A stretch of 64,000 nt of DNA, from contig CAUYLG010044558.1 in NCBI GenBank assembly GCA_963573385.1, forward strand, positions 1-64,000, given 5' to 3'. This document shows, piece after piece, positions 14,490-26,404 of this stretch. The translations under genes and the position numbers were made by a program. The first letter of the stretch is position 1. Each line of letters begins with the position of its first letter. Origin of the DNA: Cacajao melanocephalus (taxonomy: Eukaryota > Chordata > Mammalia > Primates > Pitheciidae). The notes below the pieces were generated by a model, which ran no database searches, was not told the origin of the DNA, and saw only the letters and a program-made list of their open reading frames with translations.

Positions 14490-16339
14490 TTCATCCTGTC
14501 TCACCTGTTGATGACATGTTGAGAAATACTGACAAATCATGACAACAGGACAAAATCCAAAGAGGCTAGATAATTCACATATATAATAACCTGCTCTGAA
14601 ATAATTGATAATTAATTTTCTTGTCTGTCTCTTTAAAAAACAAAAAGCTGTTTGGTGAGTCATTACAGAGGTTCAAGAATGGCAGAAGAGGTGCCAATCT
14701 CCACCACATTTTATTCTTCCTTTTCTCTCATTGAAAGAAACAATTGTCTTTTTATTCTAACAATTTCCAGATGGTAGCTGAGCCTTCCATCAAGATTCCT
14801 GTCCCTTTCCAAGTACCTCTGTGTATACGTGACATGATGGATTACATGTTTCAGCTCACCCTGGGCAATAAGTTTTCTCAAACCTCACAGCAGTTCACCT
14901 TATTGTGCCCATATTAGTATTCCTGGCACAGCCTTTTGAGAAGGGGTGAAAGCAAACTTCATCACTTTTCTACCAGAGAAGATCTCACAGCAGAGGACAG
15001 AGGACCACCCTTGCAAGGAGGACCAGAAGTAAGGTCTAGGAGTGTGGCCTGGACTCACCCTTTGCAACAGAGATGTTTCTTTATAGTATCACATATTATC
15101 TCACATTCCATTCCATAATATGCCCTTGTTTACATCTGCATTTAAAAGTTCCCAAATTACTGATCAGCTAAAATGGGATACTTTTGCACCCTTACCCCAA
15201 ATATTCAAGAATTGCTGATGTACCAGAAAGAGAGGCCACATTAACCTCCCACTTCACACAGCCCTTGGCACAGGGCTTCAGACTTGGAGACGAGGGGAGA
15301 AGAGAGAGGGGAACAGAGTGCAAGTATTTATATGTGAGATCCACAGCACTAAGGACATAAGTGCCTTCATTTTTAAAGGTCCTAATGTGCACCTTTTCGG
15401 TTTTCAAAAAACCAACTGAAATTCCCTTCCCTGTTTTTTTTAAAATATCAATTCTTTTCATGGGTACTAAACTTTAATAAATGGAAGTTCAGTTCCTTTC
15501 TGAGCCCTCACATAGATACGACTACCATTAAGAATAGCTGTGGGCCACTGACATGCCCCAGCCCCTCATGGTGGCCTCTATGAGCTGGAGCAAAGTGGGT
15601 AGGACAGCTCAACCAGCCCATGGCTGGGAGGATGCAACCAGGCTCTTCCTTTGAAAGAGCATCTTAGAACTCCAGTATTCATTAGAGTATCCTAAAATAG
15701 ACAAGAAGATAAAATCCTCAACTATGCTAGGCACCAGAAGAAAAAAGAAAGTAGCCACAGAATGAAAACTGCCTTTAAAAAGTAATTATGGTTAAATTTT
15801 AAAAAAAGAAAATCACATGATTTGGTTCCTCATACTATAGTTAATGAAAAGGAGCATTTAACTTCCAGTGGGAAAAGCAGTGTTTTTATCATTTCATCAG
15901 AGATTACTACAAAGCTCATTTGTAAGAGCTTGGAGAATCTTCACTTTTTTTTTCAAGAACCAACATTCTCTGGAGTTAGAATCCAGGGACTTATTCTAAT
16001 GTCTAACATTCTCCCAAGTCCCTTTAAAGGAAAAAAAAAATGAACTTCACATTGACTGATGCATGACATAGTTTCAGTACAAAAATGAAAAACATGAAAA
16101 AATGTGCAGGTTGAAACCATTATTACAAGTCATAAAGCATCAGTAATGGCCACTCAGCAAAATCTAAATCATTTTTAAGGTCATAAACAAGCATATAAAG
16201 TGTGCTACACTAATTTATTGGAAACCTCCTCCTAAAAAGAAAGAGTAATAAAAGGCTGCAGCTCAAACATACTGCTTTCCACACTTCAGCCACAGAACTT
16301 ACACACGACCTTTGCAATTCCCCTTGCAAATCCTTTCAG
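14490..16339. other. repeat-poor interval
   Basis: No Alu, L1, L2 or MIR recognised for about 1.8 kb. ORFs of 60-89 codons at 14936-15118, 15192-15461 and 15822-16043 lack support. The interval forms part of a repeat-depleted block that contains the microexon candidate at 16557-16595. Confidence 0.4.
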
Positions 16340-16373
16340 CACTTGGGGATTCAACTTTGAAAATTAGGGGGAG
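16340..16373 (+). other. weak candidate microexon, 34 nt
   Basis: Plus strand: tgcaaatcctttcag, then 34 nt, then gag/gtaaggca. The sites are good, but the candidate lies on the opposite strand only about 180 bp from the stronger minus-strand candidate at 16557-16595. It shows how easily decoy exons arise. Confidence 0.12.
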
Positions 16374-16556
16374 GTAAGGCAAAGCTGTAAAAATCAGCAG
16401 TAGGAACACCAGAATGTGCTGAAATGTGACCAACGCATCTTTCTTACAGAAGAAATACAGGCACTATTGATTTACAGAATCTAATGCAGAGAATAACTAG
16501 TCAGATCTCCATTACCACTTTATATCTTAAAACGAGACAAGCAAAATCAGACTTAC

Positions 16557-16595
16557 CCCGGGAAGCCATCCTATAGGCTGACTCAGTAAAGTAGC
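16557..16595 (-). other. candidate symmetric microexon, 39 nt
   Basis: On the minus strand a pyrimidine-rich acceptor (tgttttttggcttgttaacag) precedes a 39-nt segment followed by an almost ideal donor (cccggg/gtaagtctg). Length is a multiple of three. Two of the three frames are open. The frame with two leading bases and one trailing base (phase 1-1) reads YFTESAYRMASR between split codons; the zero-phase frame is also open. It lies in a repeat-poor block. I do not recognise the peptide. It could be a cassette exon of a minus-strand gene, a lncRNA exon, or a pseudoexon never used. Confidence 0.35.
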
Positions 16596-16599
16596 CTGT

Positions 16600-17699
16600 T
16601 AACAAGCCAAAAAACAGTTACAAACCAATGCTCCAGAAACTCATAGGGCTTAATCCTCCCATCTACCTACTAACCCCTGCTACTATGTATGCATCTGGCT
16701 TTTGTTAAAGAACTTCTGCAAATGTACAGTGGATGAGTAATCATTCAGACTTCGTAAAACACATCAAACTCATCACTAATAACAGTAGTTTCATTTACTC
16801 ATCACATTTTTGTGTGACTTTATTTTTTTTTAGCAAAATTAATGCTTTTGTTGATGTAAATTCCCTGCCACCAGAGCATGCACATATTGTCCAAAAGGCA
16901 GGAGGCTGCCTATTCTGTGTATAACTTTTTCTGAGTTTTTATCAGTTATAATGTTGAACTAACGTGAAATGCATAGCCTACTTGACAAACCATCTTTTAA
17001 AATTAATATAACCACTATCTTCCTAAGTACAAGAACATTTCCACTCAACTCTATCCTTTCATTTAAAAAGGTAATAATTTCTTATAATAATAATTAGAAA
17101 TGCTAAAGAATATTAAGCATAAATTCATTCTTTACCATCTCCTCTAATCCATTCTCTAAGACATAATCACTGTTGACAATTTGAATGTACCCTTCCAGAA
17201 TGTTCTATGTACATATTATGTAAGTGTGTATACACACATATGCACAAGCACACATACTTCAAAAAAAACCCTTGGGGACTGATGAGTCTTAAACATCAGA
17301 GTTTCTCAGATTTTATAAAGATAATAGAGGCCATATACAATATAATATCTCCAGTGAGATCAGGGAAACAGTTTGCAATCAAGTACATTAATATTTCTGC
17401 TGGGAAACATATGAATATTCAATTAAGTGGAATAATAAAGACTATAAATAGCCTTGTGTCACTTGAGGTCAGGTAATTCTGTCAAATGAGGTATCGGGGG
17501 AAAAAAAATACTTCAACATTCAGAGACTTTTGGATTTCAGATTTGTAGATAAGAGATTTCAGACCCATTGTTTTCCTCCCAGTTAGATCAAGTTTTGGAA
17601 ACTGTAACTATTTTTATTATAAATGTTAATGATAGGAAATTTTAAAAATACACATGAATAGAATTTAAGTTACCTACAAAATCCCACCAGACAGAGAAT
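16600..17699. other. repeat-poor interval
   Basis: Second part of the repeat-depleted block. ORFs at 16733-16924 and 17207-17476 (63 and 89 codons) have no supporting evidence. The stretch is AT-rich with a short (ca)-like run at 17230-17255. Confidence 0.4.
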
Positions 17700-17815
17700 T
17701 TAGCTTTTATTCAGTCATGTACTGAGAGCCTCTTGGGAGTACAGGCTCAGTACTCTGTGGGCACATTAAAAAATTGAAGCAAACACAACTCCTGTTTTCA
17801 AACAAGGTAGAAAGT
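17700..17815 (-). mobile_element. L2 3' end, antisense
   Basis: Diverged antisense L2: ttcagtcatgtactgagagc, ctcagtactctgtgggcac, gcaaacacaactcctg. Confidence 0.48.
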
Positions 17816-18454
17816 AACACCTATCTTAAAAAATCAGAAGGCATTGTCAAAAGCTCAAAGGCAGTGTCAAGTGGACACATAATATCTTTTAGGCTATCCA
17901 GTACCTTTTAAGATACTTCCTGTGCTTGAAAAATTCCTCTTCTAATGAATATAGAGGAAGATAGAGACAGCTTTGACTTTAGAAGCCAAAGGTTCACTTT
18001 CCCAGACTTTCTTGTAGCTGGCATGCAGACATATGCCTTCAGTTTCTCAATCAGATATACCTGGGTCGAATAGTGTGAAACTGTATGTACACCTGCAAGG
18101 AAAGATGTAGCTACATCTGAAAGCCCTAAGGGCCAGGGGCTTTGCTGTGTGGTCTAGTGGTCCACACTGGGGATGTCAGTGGTGTGGGCTGTAACATCTG
18201 TGCCTAGTGAGGGCAACATCAATATTTCCATTGGATCAGTTCCACAACATGCTGGGGGAATCAATCCTGGCCAGTCAGACTCTGGTTTGTTTCTCTGGCC
18301 TCCAGGGACCCAGAGCTCCTAAAAATCCTTTAATAACCTCTCTTTCTGCTTCAACTAGGAAGAGGTCAAGTTTCTGTTGATACAACCAAAAAATCTGACT
18401 GCTACACGGAATAAATTTTATTTAACAAAGCAAAGCAGCACAATGTACTGAAAA
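17816..18454. other. unclassified, possible ancient repeat
   Basis: Balanced-composition DNA at about 17960-18420 with phrases common to old mammalian repeats (aggtcaagtttctgttgat near 18364). I cannot name a family. No ORF or exon pair seen. Confidence 0.3.
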
Positions 18455-18600
18455 GCTGAAAAGAGCAGTTTCAAAATTTGACTCTTATCCCACTCTGTCC
18501 TAACTGGCTGTGGACCCATTGACAAGCTTATTGAATTATTTGTTCATCATGTCTATAAAATAGTAAGATCTGCCTTGTAAAATTGTTTATGAGAAAGAAA
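18455..18600 (+). mobile_element. MIR SINE, partial
   Basis: Forward MIR core: ttgactcttatcccactctg, gacaagcttattgaattatt, catgtctataaaatagtaag. Poorly preserved. An L2-like tail (ttcaagtatttattgagct) follows at 18612-18668. Confidence 0.52.
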
Positions 18601-18807
18601 CGTGATCTTTTATTTCATTCACTCTCTTGTTCATTCAAGTATTTATTGAGCTCCTAGCACCTGGTACTAGGGTTGACAGATTTATTTAGCATTTAAAAGT
18701 ACCAGACATCTGGTTAAATTTGAGTTTCAGGAAAACTATAAATAATTTTTCAGCATAAGCATGTCTTATATTTGGGATATACTTATACTAGAATATTATT
18801 TGCTCAA

Positions 18808-21118
18808 TAATGTTGCAGGATACAAAAATCAACATTAAAATATCAGTAGTATTTCTAAATGCTAATAGTGATCTATCTGAAAAAGAAATCAAGAAGATAA
18901 TTCCACACAACAGCTACCAAAAAATAAGATATCTAAAAATAAACATAACCACCAGGGTAAAAGATCTTTACAATGAAAACTATAATACAATGATGAAAGA
19001 AATTGAAGAAAACACAATAAATGAAAAGATATTCCACATTTATGAACTGAAAGAATTAATACTGCTAAAATGGCCATCTGATAAAACCAATCTATAGTTT
19101 TATTATAATTGCTATTAAAATACCAATGACATTCTTCATAGAAATAGAAAAAAAATCCTAAAGTTTATATGAGACCACAAAAGACCCAGAATACCTAAAG
19201 CAATTCTGAGCAAAAAGAAAAAAGCCACAAGCATCATACTACCTGATTTCAAAATATACTATAAAATTATAGTAATCAAAACAGCATGGTACTGGCATAA
19301 AAACAAACACGAAGACCAATGAAACAGAATAGAGAACCCAGAAATAAATTATCACACCCATAGCCAAATGATTTTTTATGAATGTGCCAAAAACACTCAA
19401 TTGGAAAAGAACAGTCTCTTCAATACATGGTGCTGAGAAAATCAGATCTTCATATGCAGAAGAATGAGACTACACCCATACCTCTCACCATATATAAAAA
19501 TCAACTCAAAATGAAATAAAGACTTAAATGTTAATCCTAAAACTGTACCTCTATTGGAGTAAAACACAGGCAAAACGCTTCATGACACAGGGCTTGGAAA
19601 GGATGTTTTTTAAAATAAGACCTCAAAAGCATAGGCAACAAAAGCAAAAATAGACAAATTGAATTACATCAAACTAAAAATCTTTTGCAAAGCAAAAGAC
19701 AATTAACAAAGTGAAGAAACAACCTACTAAATGGGAGAAAATATTTGCAAACTAAACATCTGACAAGGAGTTGATAACCAGAATAGCTAAGGAACTTAAT
19801 AGCAACCAACCAACCAAAAAAATAAGTCAATTAAAAAACAGAAGCCAGGTGCAGTGGCTCATGCCTATAATCCAAGTACTTTGGGAAGCTGAGACAGGTA
19901 GACTGCTTAAGCCCAGGAGTTTGAGACCAGCCTTGGCAACATGGAAAACCCAGTCTCCACAAAAACTACAAAAATTAGCTGGGCATGGTGGCACGCTCCT
20001 ATAGTCCCAGATACTTGGGAGACTGAAACAGGATGATGGCTTGAGGCAGGAGGTCAAGGCTTCAATGAGCCATGATCACACCACCACACTCCAGCCTGGG
20101 TGACAGAGTGAGACCTTGTCTCAGAAAAAAAAAAAAAAATGGGCGAAAGACCAAACTCAATAGACACTTTTCTAAAGAAGATATACACATGGCAACAGAT
20201 ATTAAAAATACTCAACATCACTAATCAGACAAATGCAGATGAAAACCGCAATGAGATACCACCTCACTCCAGTTAGAATGGCTACTATCAAAAAGACAAA
20301 AGAAAACAAGTATTGGTGAGGATGTGGAGAAAAGGGAACACTTATACACTGTTAGAGAGATTGTAAATTAGTACAGCCATTTTGGAAAACAGTATGAAGG
20401 GTCCTCAAAAAATTAAAAATAGAACTACCATATGATCCAGCAATCTTTCTATTGGGTATATATCCAAAGGAAATAAAATCAGTATGCCAAAGACATATCT
20501 GCACTCCCATATTTATTGCAGCACTATTTACAATAACCAAGATATGGAATCAACCTAAGTGTCCAACAACAGATGAATGGATAAAGAAAATGTAGTATAT
20601 ATACAGAATAGAATATTACTGAGCCATAAAAAAGAATGAACTCCTGTCATTTGCAGCAACATTGATGAACCTGGAGGCTATCCTATCATGTTAATGGAAA
20701 TAAGCCATACACAAAAAGACAAATACCATATGATGTCACTCAAATGTGGAATCTAAGTGGGAAAAAAGATGACATCATAAAAGTAGAAAATAGAAAAGTA
20801 GTTACCAGAAACTGGGGAGGGGTTGGGGGAAAAGAGGATGGAAACAGGTTAGTTAACAGATACAAAGTTACAGTCAGATAGGAAGAATAACTTCTGTTGT
20901 TCTATGGTACAATAGGATGACAGTAATTAAAAGTAAGGTATCATATTTTATGAAACAGCTAGAAAATAGGTTTTTTAATGTTTTCACTACAAAGAAAAGA
21001 TACATGCACAACTATGCTGATTTGATCATTATGCAACATATACATGTATCAAAACATCAAATACCCATAAATATGTACAATTATAATGCATCAATTTAAA
21101 AAATAAATTAATAAAATG
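18808..21118 (+). mobile_element. L1 (L1MA-like), split by an Alu
   Basis: Covers the end of the reverse-transcriptase region of ORF2 through the 3' UTR, ending in an A-rich tail near 21090-21118. The 3' UTR has the L1MA-type signature (gatttgatcattatgcaaca, acatgtatcaaaacatcaaa). The Alu at 19844-20139 interrupts it at a run of A residues. ORF2 is closed by many stops; the longest open piece is 95 codons (18810-19097). Confidence 0.87.
19844..20139 (+). mobile_element. Alu inside L1
   Basis: Full-length sense Alu (ccaggtgcagtggctcatgc to a 16-base A tail) inserted in the L1 at 18808-21118. The L1 sequence resumes directly at tgggcgaaagac. Arms have the older AluS/J style. Confidence 0.92.
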
Positions 21119-21164
21119 AAAGCAACATTTGAGTCACAATTCAAATTTCACTAAGTATTCATAT

Positions 21165-22040
21165 TTAATCTGGCAATGTTACTGGGTGCACAGTAGTGCA
21201 TGAAAGTGGCATGACTATTGCTGTCACAGACCTTCAATAATAGAGGCTGAGGGAATGCAGGTGGACAGGCAATAAATAGGCAAACAACTACATACAGCAT
21301 AAATAGGGAAGCAACCACATACAATGTGAACAGGGAAACAACCACATACAGTGTAAATTAAAAACCACATACAGTGTAAATAGAAAAACAACCACTTACA
21401 GTGTAAACAGAGAAGCAAATACATACAGTGTAAACAGGGAAGAAACCACATACAGTTAAACAGTGAAACAACCACATACAGTGTGAACAGGGAAGCAACC
21501 ATATACAGTGTAAATAGAAAAACAACCACACACAGTATAAACAGAGAAAACACCACATACAATGTAAACACAGAAACAACTACATACCGTCTAACCAAGT
21601 ATACAACCACATACAGTGTAAATAGGCAAAGAACCACATGCAGTGTACACAGGAAAACAACAACATACAGTATAACTAGGCAGTCACATACAGTATAAAC
21701 AGGCAAATAACTACATACAGTGTATATAAGGAAATATATATAGTGTAACCAGACAAACAACTACATACAGCGTAGGTAAAAAAAACACATACAGTATAAA
21801 CAGGGAAATAACCACATGCAGTGTAAATAAGAAAACAACTATATATGGTGTAACTAGGGAAAAAGACACATACATTATAACTAGCCAAACAACCACACAC
21901 AGTGTAACTAAGCAAACAACAATATACAGCATAAACAGGGAAAAAACTACCTACAGTGTCATAGGAAAACAACAAGCTATGAAGGTGATCCACTGGGCAA
22001 TAAGATGAAAATACAAATGGAAACCATGAAGATAGGAAGG
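21165..22040 (-). mobile_element. L2, antisense, host of the minisatellite
   Basis: The left piece, 21165-21275, follows the antisense L2 (gttactgggtgcacagtagtg, then gtcacagaccttcaataata, then caggcaataaataggcaaac). The right piece, about 21972-22040, resembles the next part (caagctatgaaggtgatcc). The 27-bp array lies exactly between them, at the adenine-rich point of L2. The right-hand match is weak. Confidence 0.45.
21270..21971. repeat. 27-bp minisatellite, about 26 units
   Basis: Head-to-tail units with core acagtgtaaacagggaaac followed by aaccacat. Units starting at 21294, 21321, 21348, 21371, 21398, 21425, 21452 and 21478 can be walked by eye; most are 27 bp, with occasional 23- or 26-bp variants. 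Units differ from each other at several positions, so the array is not newly formed. Because 27 is a multiple of three and the unit carries no stop in several frames, it creates long false ORFs: minus 21224-21760 (178 codons), minus 21676-22131 (151 codons), plus 21483-21698. Confidence 0.95.
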
Positions 22041-22119
22041 TAAAGAAAGGACTAACTAGGAAGTTAACCCTGAAAAAAATCACACTAAAGGGAATAAACC
22101 ACCTTATATAAATGTAGAG

Positions 22120-22170
22120 AATCTTGCCCAAGGTCTAGCACATAGTAGATGTTCAATAAATGTTTATTCA
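22120..22170 (+). mobile_element. L2 or MIR terminal fragment
   Basis: The phrase gtctagcacatagtagatgttcaataaatg is the shared L2/MIR 3' ending (shown here only as the known motif type); the sequence before it is not alignable by eye, so the family is left open. Confidence 0.5.
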
Positions 22171-22774
22171 TTATTTGGCAGGGCCAGACCTGCACAACCC
22201 TGAGAAAAAGTGCCTCCTTCATTTTGCATCCTGGGAAAGAGGCCTCTTTGGCCTCACCCTAGCCCAGTCCTCTCCCTTGAGAAAGAGAAAGATGTTAAGT
22301 CAGTGTACAAATTGACCACCAATGGTAAAGCTGAATTTTCTCAAGTCCTCACTAAAGAACTCAACTGGAAGTGGTAGTACTAAAGAAAGATGATCCTGTC
22401 CCCCTCAGATAGGTTGAGTTACACTGGTGAAAGGCTGACAAAGAGCAGTGTTAGCATTCAGAGGCTGGTATGAGAAGAGGAGGATGTGAGCTAATATAAC
22501 AGCAAAAACTGAAAAGAAAGCTCAGGAATGAATAAGGTCTGCTCATTTATTCAGTCCCTGTCCCCAGTACCTGGAATACAACAGGCAGGTAATAATTGTG
22601 GCAGAGAGGAAGGGAGAGGAAAGATAAAGAATCAAACATTACTCCAAAGGTAAAGCATGTGCACACCCTGAGAAAATGAAAAACACTATGTACAGACAAC
22701 CAGATACAAATAGTAAACTTGGCTGATACTTTGCTATAATGTATAAAATTTTAATATAAAAAGTAATGGCAACT
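22171..22774. other. unassigned interval
   Basis: No gene recognised. A short L2-like scrap (cctgtccccagtacctgga, 22556-22575) is visible. Confidence 0.35.
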
Positions 22775-22990
22775 TCCATTATTTGAGCATTCATGTGTCA
22801 AGCACTGTGCACAGTATCCATCATTTTACTCCATTATTTCCCAAATCCTGCACAACTGTTATTAGTAAGCCCATTGCCAATGAGGAGACAGGCTTATGGA
22901 CATGAAGAACTAGACCAACACTGCCAGTTAATGAGTTGTCTAACTCCAAGCTTGTGTCTTCAACCTGACACTTTGCTGTCTTCTAATGTC
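22775..22990 (-). mobile_element. MIR SINE, antisense
   Basis: Antisense MIR: catgtgtcaagcactgtgca, tactccattatttcccaaat, gccaatgaggagacaggct, and the end near gacactttgctgtcttc. Confidence 0.65.
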
Positions 22991-23039
22991 CAAAAAGTTT
23001 TTAAAAGTAATTATAATGAACGTTCATAGCCTCATTGTA

Positions 23040-23525
23040 AATACTTCAAATTAGAAAAGTCTCCAAACGTCCATCAACAGTAGAATAGATAACTAAATCC
23101 TAGTAGCATTACATAATGAAATACTATACGGCAACGAAAATGAATGAACTATAACTTACTTACTTACTTACTTACAGCAATGCGGAAGAATCAATCTCTC
23201 AAACATAATCATGAACAAAAGATGCCAAGCCCAAGCGAGTACCTACTATAGGACCATACAGCTGGTTCCATTTCTATAAAGGACAAAACAGGCAAAATTA
23301 ATCTATGCAATTAGTAGTCAAGATAGTGGTTAACCTTGGGAGGGGTAGTAAATAAAGAGCACAGGAAGGAAGCACCTAGGGTGCAGGCAAAGTTCGATTA
23401 ATTTGCCTGAGGGCTGGATAACAAGAGTCCAGTTTGTCAATAAATCATCATGCTATATACTTATAATGTGTGCATTCTCCTCTCTATATATTCCACTTCA
23501 ATATATGTAGTGTAAAAATTTTAAA
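23040..23525 (+). mobile_element. old L1 (L1M type), 3' end
   Basis: Diverged L1 ORF2 end (cgtccatcaacagtagaata), L1M 3' UTR (gatagtggttaaccttggga) and the terminal ccacttcaatatatgtag. It includes an (actt)n microsatellite at 23150-23175. Confidence 0.65.
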
Positions 23526-24640
23526 ACATGTACCTGTACAAGACATTTTCTGATCTATTCTTTTAATGTAGACTAAAATAGTATTTAATTTTAAAGAATA
23601 TAACATATTTTTCCAACGTTTGTAAATCTTAATATATGAATATAAAGAAATAAATCATTAGAGATTAAAAAGTAAATACATTAAAGCTTGGAGGGAAACA
23701 ACCAGCTAGGAATCAAATCTGTTTTGATATATTTTTGTGTTTTCTAACTAGGTGCATACTCTTGAGAGCAATACACTTCACCTTACTTTTGGTCTGTTTC
23801 GCTATCTCAAAAATGAAAGGATCAGACCAGATAATCCTCAAGGCGCCCCACTCTGGTTTTTCTTTCATTTCTGCATCATACGCTGGCCCATATCACACTG
23901 ATGAAGGATTCACACAGAAAAGGGGAACAAAAGAACAACTGCTATGGCCCTATCACAAGATAGGAGGGTAGAAGGAAACAGCACTTGACATGCACATTTA
24001 ATCAATTTAGGATTATCAATGTAGATATTATGACTTTGCAGACGATCCCCAGAAACTGAATTATTACTCATCTACTAGGTCCCCTCAGCAGACTTGTTGT
24101 AAGAACCTGAAGCTCCCACACAAAGCAGAATGGTCAATTTGTCAGACAAAACCTTTCATAATTTTTTTTCACTCTAGTATCATCAGAACCACTATTTTCC
24201 TCCTCCACTACAGAAAATGGCAAACTTCCAGATTTTCCTAAAATTGGTTTATTCAACCAGAAGAGTGCAGGGAAATATATAATAGATATACATTCTGATT
24301 TCACGCTCCTTTGAACAAATCCATTTGATTCTCTTTCAACCACTTGCTTTTTGCAATGCAAGCACAGAACCCCATAATTCTACTGATGAGACCTATATTA
24401 ACCCGGGGTCCAATTAGGAGAGACAGTTAGTTATTTCTTCTATTAAATTGTCTTTTTTCAAACTACTATCTGAAAATAGAAACTTTAATAGAAGAAATTA
24501 CTAACTATAACAAGACTTAGCTAGCAAGAAGAGAACCTTAAGGAATATAGGAATGACAGACACAAGGAATAGCCATTAACTCTAAGACAGAGATAAAAGG
24601 CCCAAGGGAGAGCCTTTATTCCCAGGGCTAAGATCCAGAT
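23526..24640. other. unassigned interval with a possible MIR relic
   Basis: At 23760-23860, cacttcaccttac..., atctcaaaaatgaaagg and cagataatcctcaagg look like a MIR-type 3' half, but the match is loose. An 18-base word aactttaatagaagaaat (24481-24498) partly mirrors ttatttcttctattaaatt (24431-24449), giving a small inverted repeat. No gene seen. Confidence 0.3.
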
Positions 24641-25165
24641 CCCTCCAGTCAAGGAAGCTGCTGTGGTGCTTCAGTAGTGGAACTTACTGGAATCCATCCC
24701 CTAGGGTTTCAGGTAAGCTGTTCACATGGAGGTGTTCCACCAGAGGCACCCTGCTACAAAATAGCCCAAGGAGAGGTGCCAAAGGAAGCTGCTGGCTACC
24801 AGGTGCAGCTGTGGCCACTATGCATTGCAGGAGCCAGGCACTAGTGAAGCCAAATGAAGCCAGAGCACTGGAGGAATGTGGTGCTGGAGAAGCCACAAGT
24901 GCTGTGGGAAACAAGCACTGGAGATGTCTCTAGTGCTGCAGGAGCTGGGTCCTGGAGAAGCCATGGATGCTGCAGAAGCCACGTGAGCACGCACATGAGA
25001 TTTAAGAAGGAAAACCCCTTCTTCCTGTGACATCTCTCCAGCATCCTCTCCTGCCAAACCTTAACGTCATACCATGTAAAGAGTTCAGGTCCATTTTCAC
25101 AGAGCAGATAATAAAGGGTGAATTTGGATCTGAGAGGCAATAAATTGATAATCATCACAGAACCT
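24641..25165. repeat. unclassified repeat candidate with internal iterations
   Basis: GC-richer than its surroundings. The word ctggagaagcca recurs (24884, 24952, related form ctgcagaagcca at 24970) among gctgcagg/gcaggag words, as in degenerate tandem sequence. The right part (25015-25165) ends gagaggcaataaattgataat, phrasing I associate with an old interspersed repeat that I cannot name. Minus-strand ORFs of 76-120 codons cross it (24841-25203 longest). Confidence 0.35.
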
Positions 25166-25954
25166 CCAGGAAGCAATTGCAATAAGTTCTGAGAATCCAG
25201 CACACCATATGCATGCCATTGATATTAACATGTTCTTGTGAATACTACCCTTGATACAGATGATGAAACTGATTTAGAGGGGAAAAAATTATCTTATCAA
25301 GATGCAAGAAAGTCTGGTAACAGCCAGAAAAATATAACTCTTTTTGGAGTTAGGTGCAGGGCTCTTGTTTCCTGGGGTATCCAAATTGTCTTATTTTCTC
25401 TACATTCTGAGTTCATATCAAATCACTTTTTAGTTGGTCTTAACCTGGAACAGCCATTGACAATACCAGTCTTCTGACAAATGCTGACAGACTTTGAATA
25501 TCAAATCTCTCACTGAGCCACAAATAATGTTGCTCATATTTTGACCTTTGCCTGGCCATTTACATGAATGTGGTAACTGTTTTGTAATAGGATAACTTCA
25601 AGCCTGTATGTATTTCGAATGCATGAGTCGTGGCCTTTAGTCTAAGCTCTGGTCATTCTGCTAACCAAAACACAGGCTAGAGGGCATATTTTGAACCACA
25701 AAAGAAGTCATAGTCTACCACCCAGTATGCTTAGGAGTGCAAGATTAATAATCTGGTAGTATCTCAAAGAATTCTTACAAAAAAGATCCAAAATAAAGGA
25801 AACAAGCAAACATTTGTCTATAACTTACTTTGGTGCAGATCACAAAACTTTTAGGGAATGTCAGATCTGAGGAAAGATTCTGATACTAAAAGAAATAAAT
25901 TAACTATAATTCATAATCCATGTTTACCAAAAAGGGGGGAAAAGCACAAAAGAC
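25166..25954. other. unassigned interval
   Basis: No gene recognised. The 79-codon ORF at 25238-25477 is unsupported. Confidence 0.35.
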
Positions 25955-26317
25955 TGTTATGGGCTGAATGTCTGCATCCTTCCAAAATTCATATGTTGAA
26001 GACCTAACCCTAATATGATGATATTTGGTAGTGGGGCCTTTGGGAGGTAATAGAGTTTAGATGAGTTCATGAGAGTGGGGCCCCAGGATGAGAGTTAGTG
26101 CCTTTATTAGAAGATACACCAGAGAGCTTCTTTTGGCTCTCTGAGGATATAATGAGAAAGCAGCCATCTGCCACACAGGAAGAGACCCCTTATCAGGAAT
26201 CAAATCTACCAGCACCTTGATCTCAACTTCCTAGCCTTCAGAACCATGAAAAATAAATATGTTGAGTAAGCTACCAGTTTATGATATTTCATGATAGCAG
26301 CCTGAGCTGCTAAGACA
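25955..26317 (+). mobile_element. solo LTR, MST type (ERVL-MaLR)
   Basis: Starts tgttatgggctgaatgtc and ends gctaagaca, so the LTR has TG/CA ends. It carries MST-type interior text: aaaattcatatgttgaagac, tagtggggcctttgggagg, and the polyadenylation signal aataaa near 26252-26257. The flanking pentamers aagac and aaggt match only in part, so the TSD has decayed. No internal retroviral region adjoins it. Confidence 0.8.
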
Positions 26318-26404
26318 AAGGTTCAAAACCCAACTATATGCTGCATACAAGCAACAAACCTTAAGTCTAAAGACACAAAAAATATGATTTTAAACAAAAA
26401 AGAT

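Noticed and set aside
15050..15120. Minus-strand donor caaagg/gtgagtcc as an exon end
   Set aside because: The only upstream AG has a poor pyrimidine tract.
21224..22131. Long minus-strand ORFs (178 and 151 codons) reading as multi-span membrane repeats
   Set aside because: They arise from a 27-bp minisatellite with no stop in several frames; periodicity of nine residues is a property of the array, and no start, splice or conservation signal supports translation.
24703..24712. Plus-strand donor ttcag/gtaagctg
   Set aside because: Good donor, but the preceding acceptor is weak and the segment looks repeat-derived.
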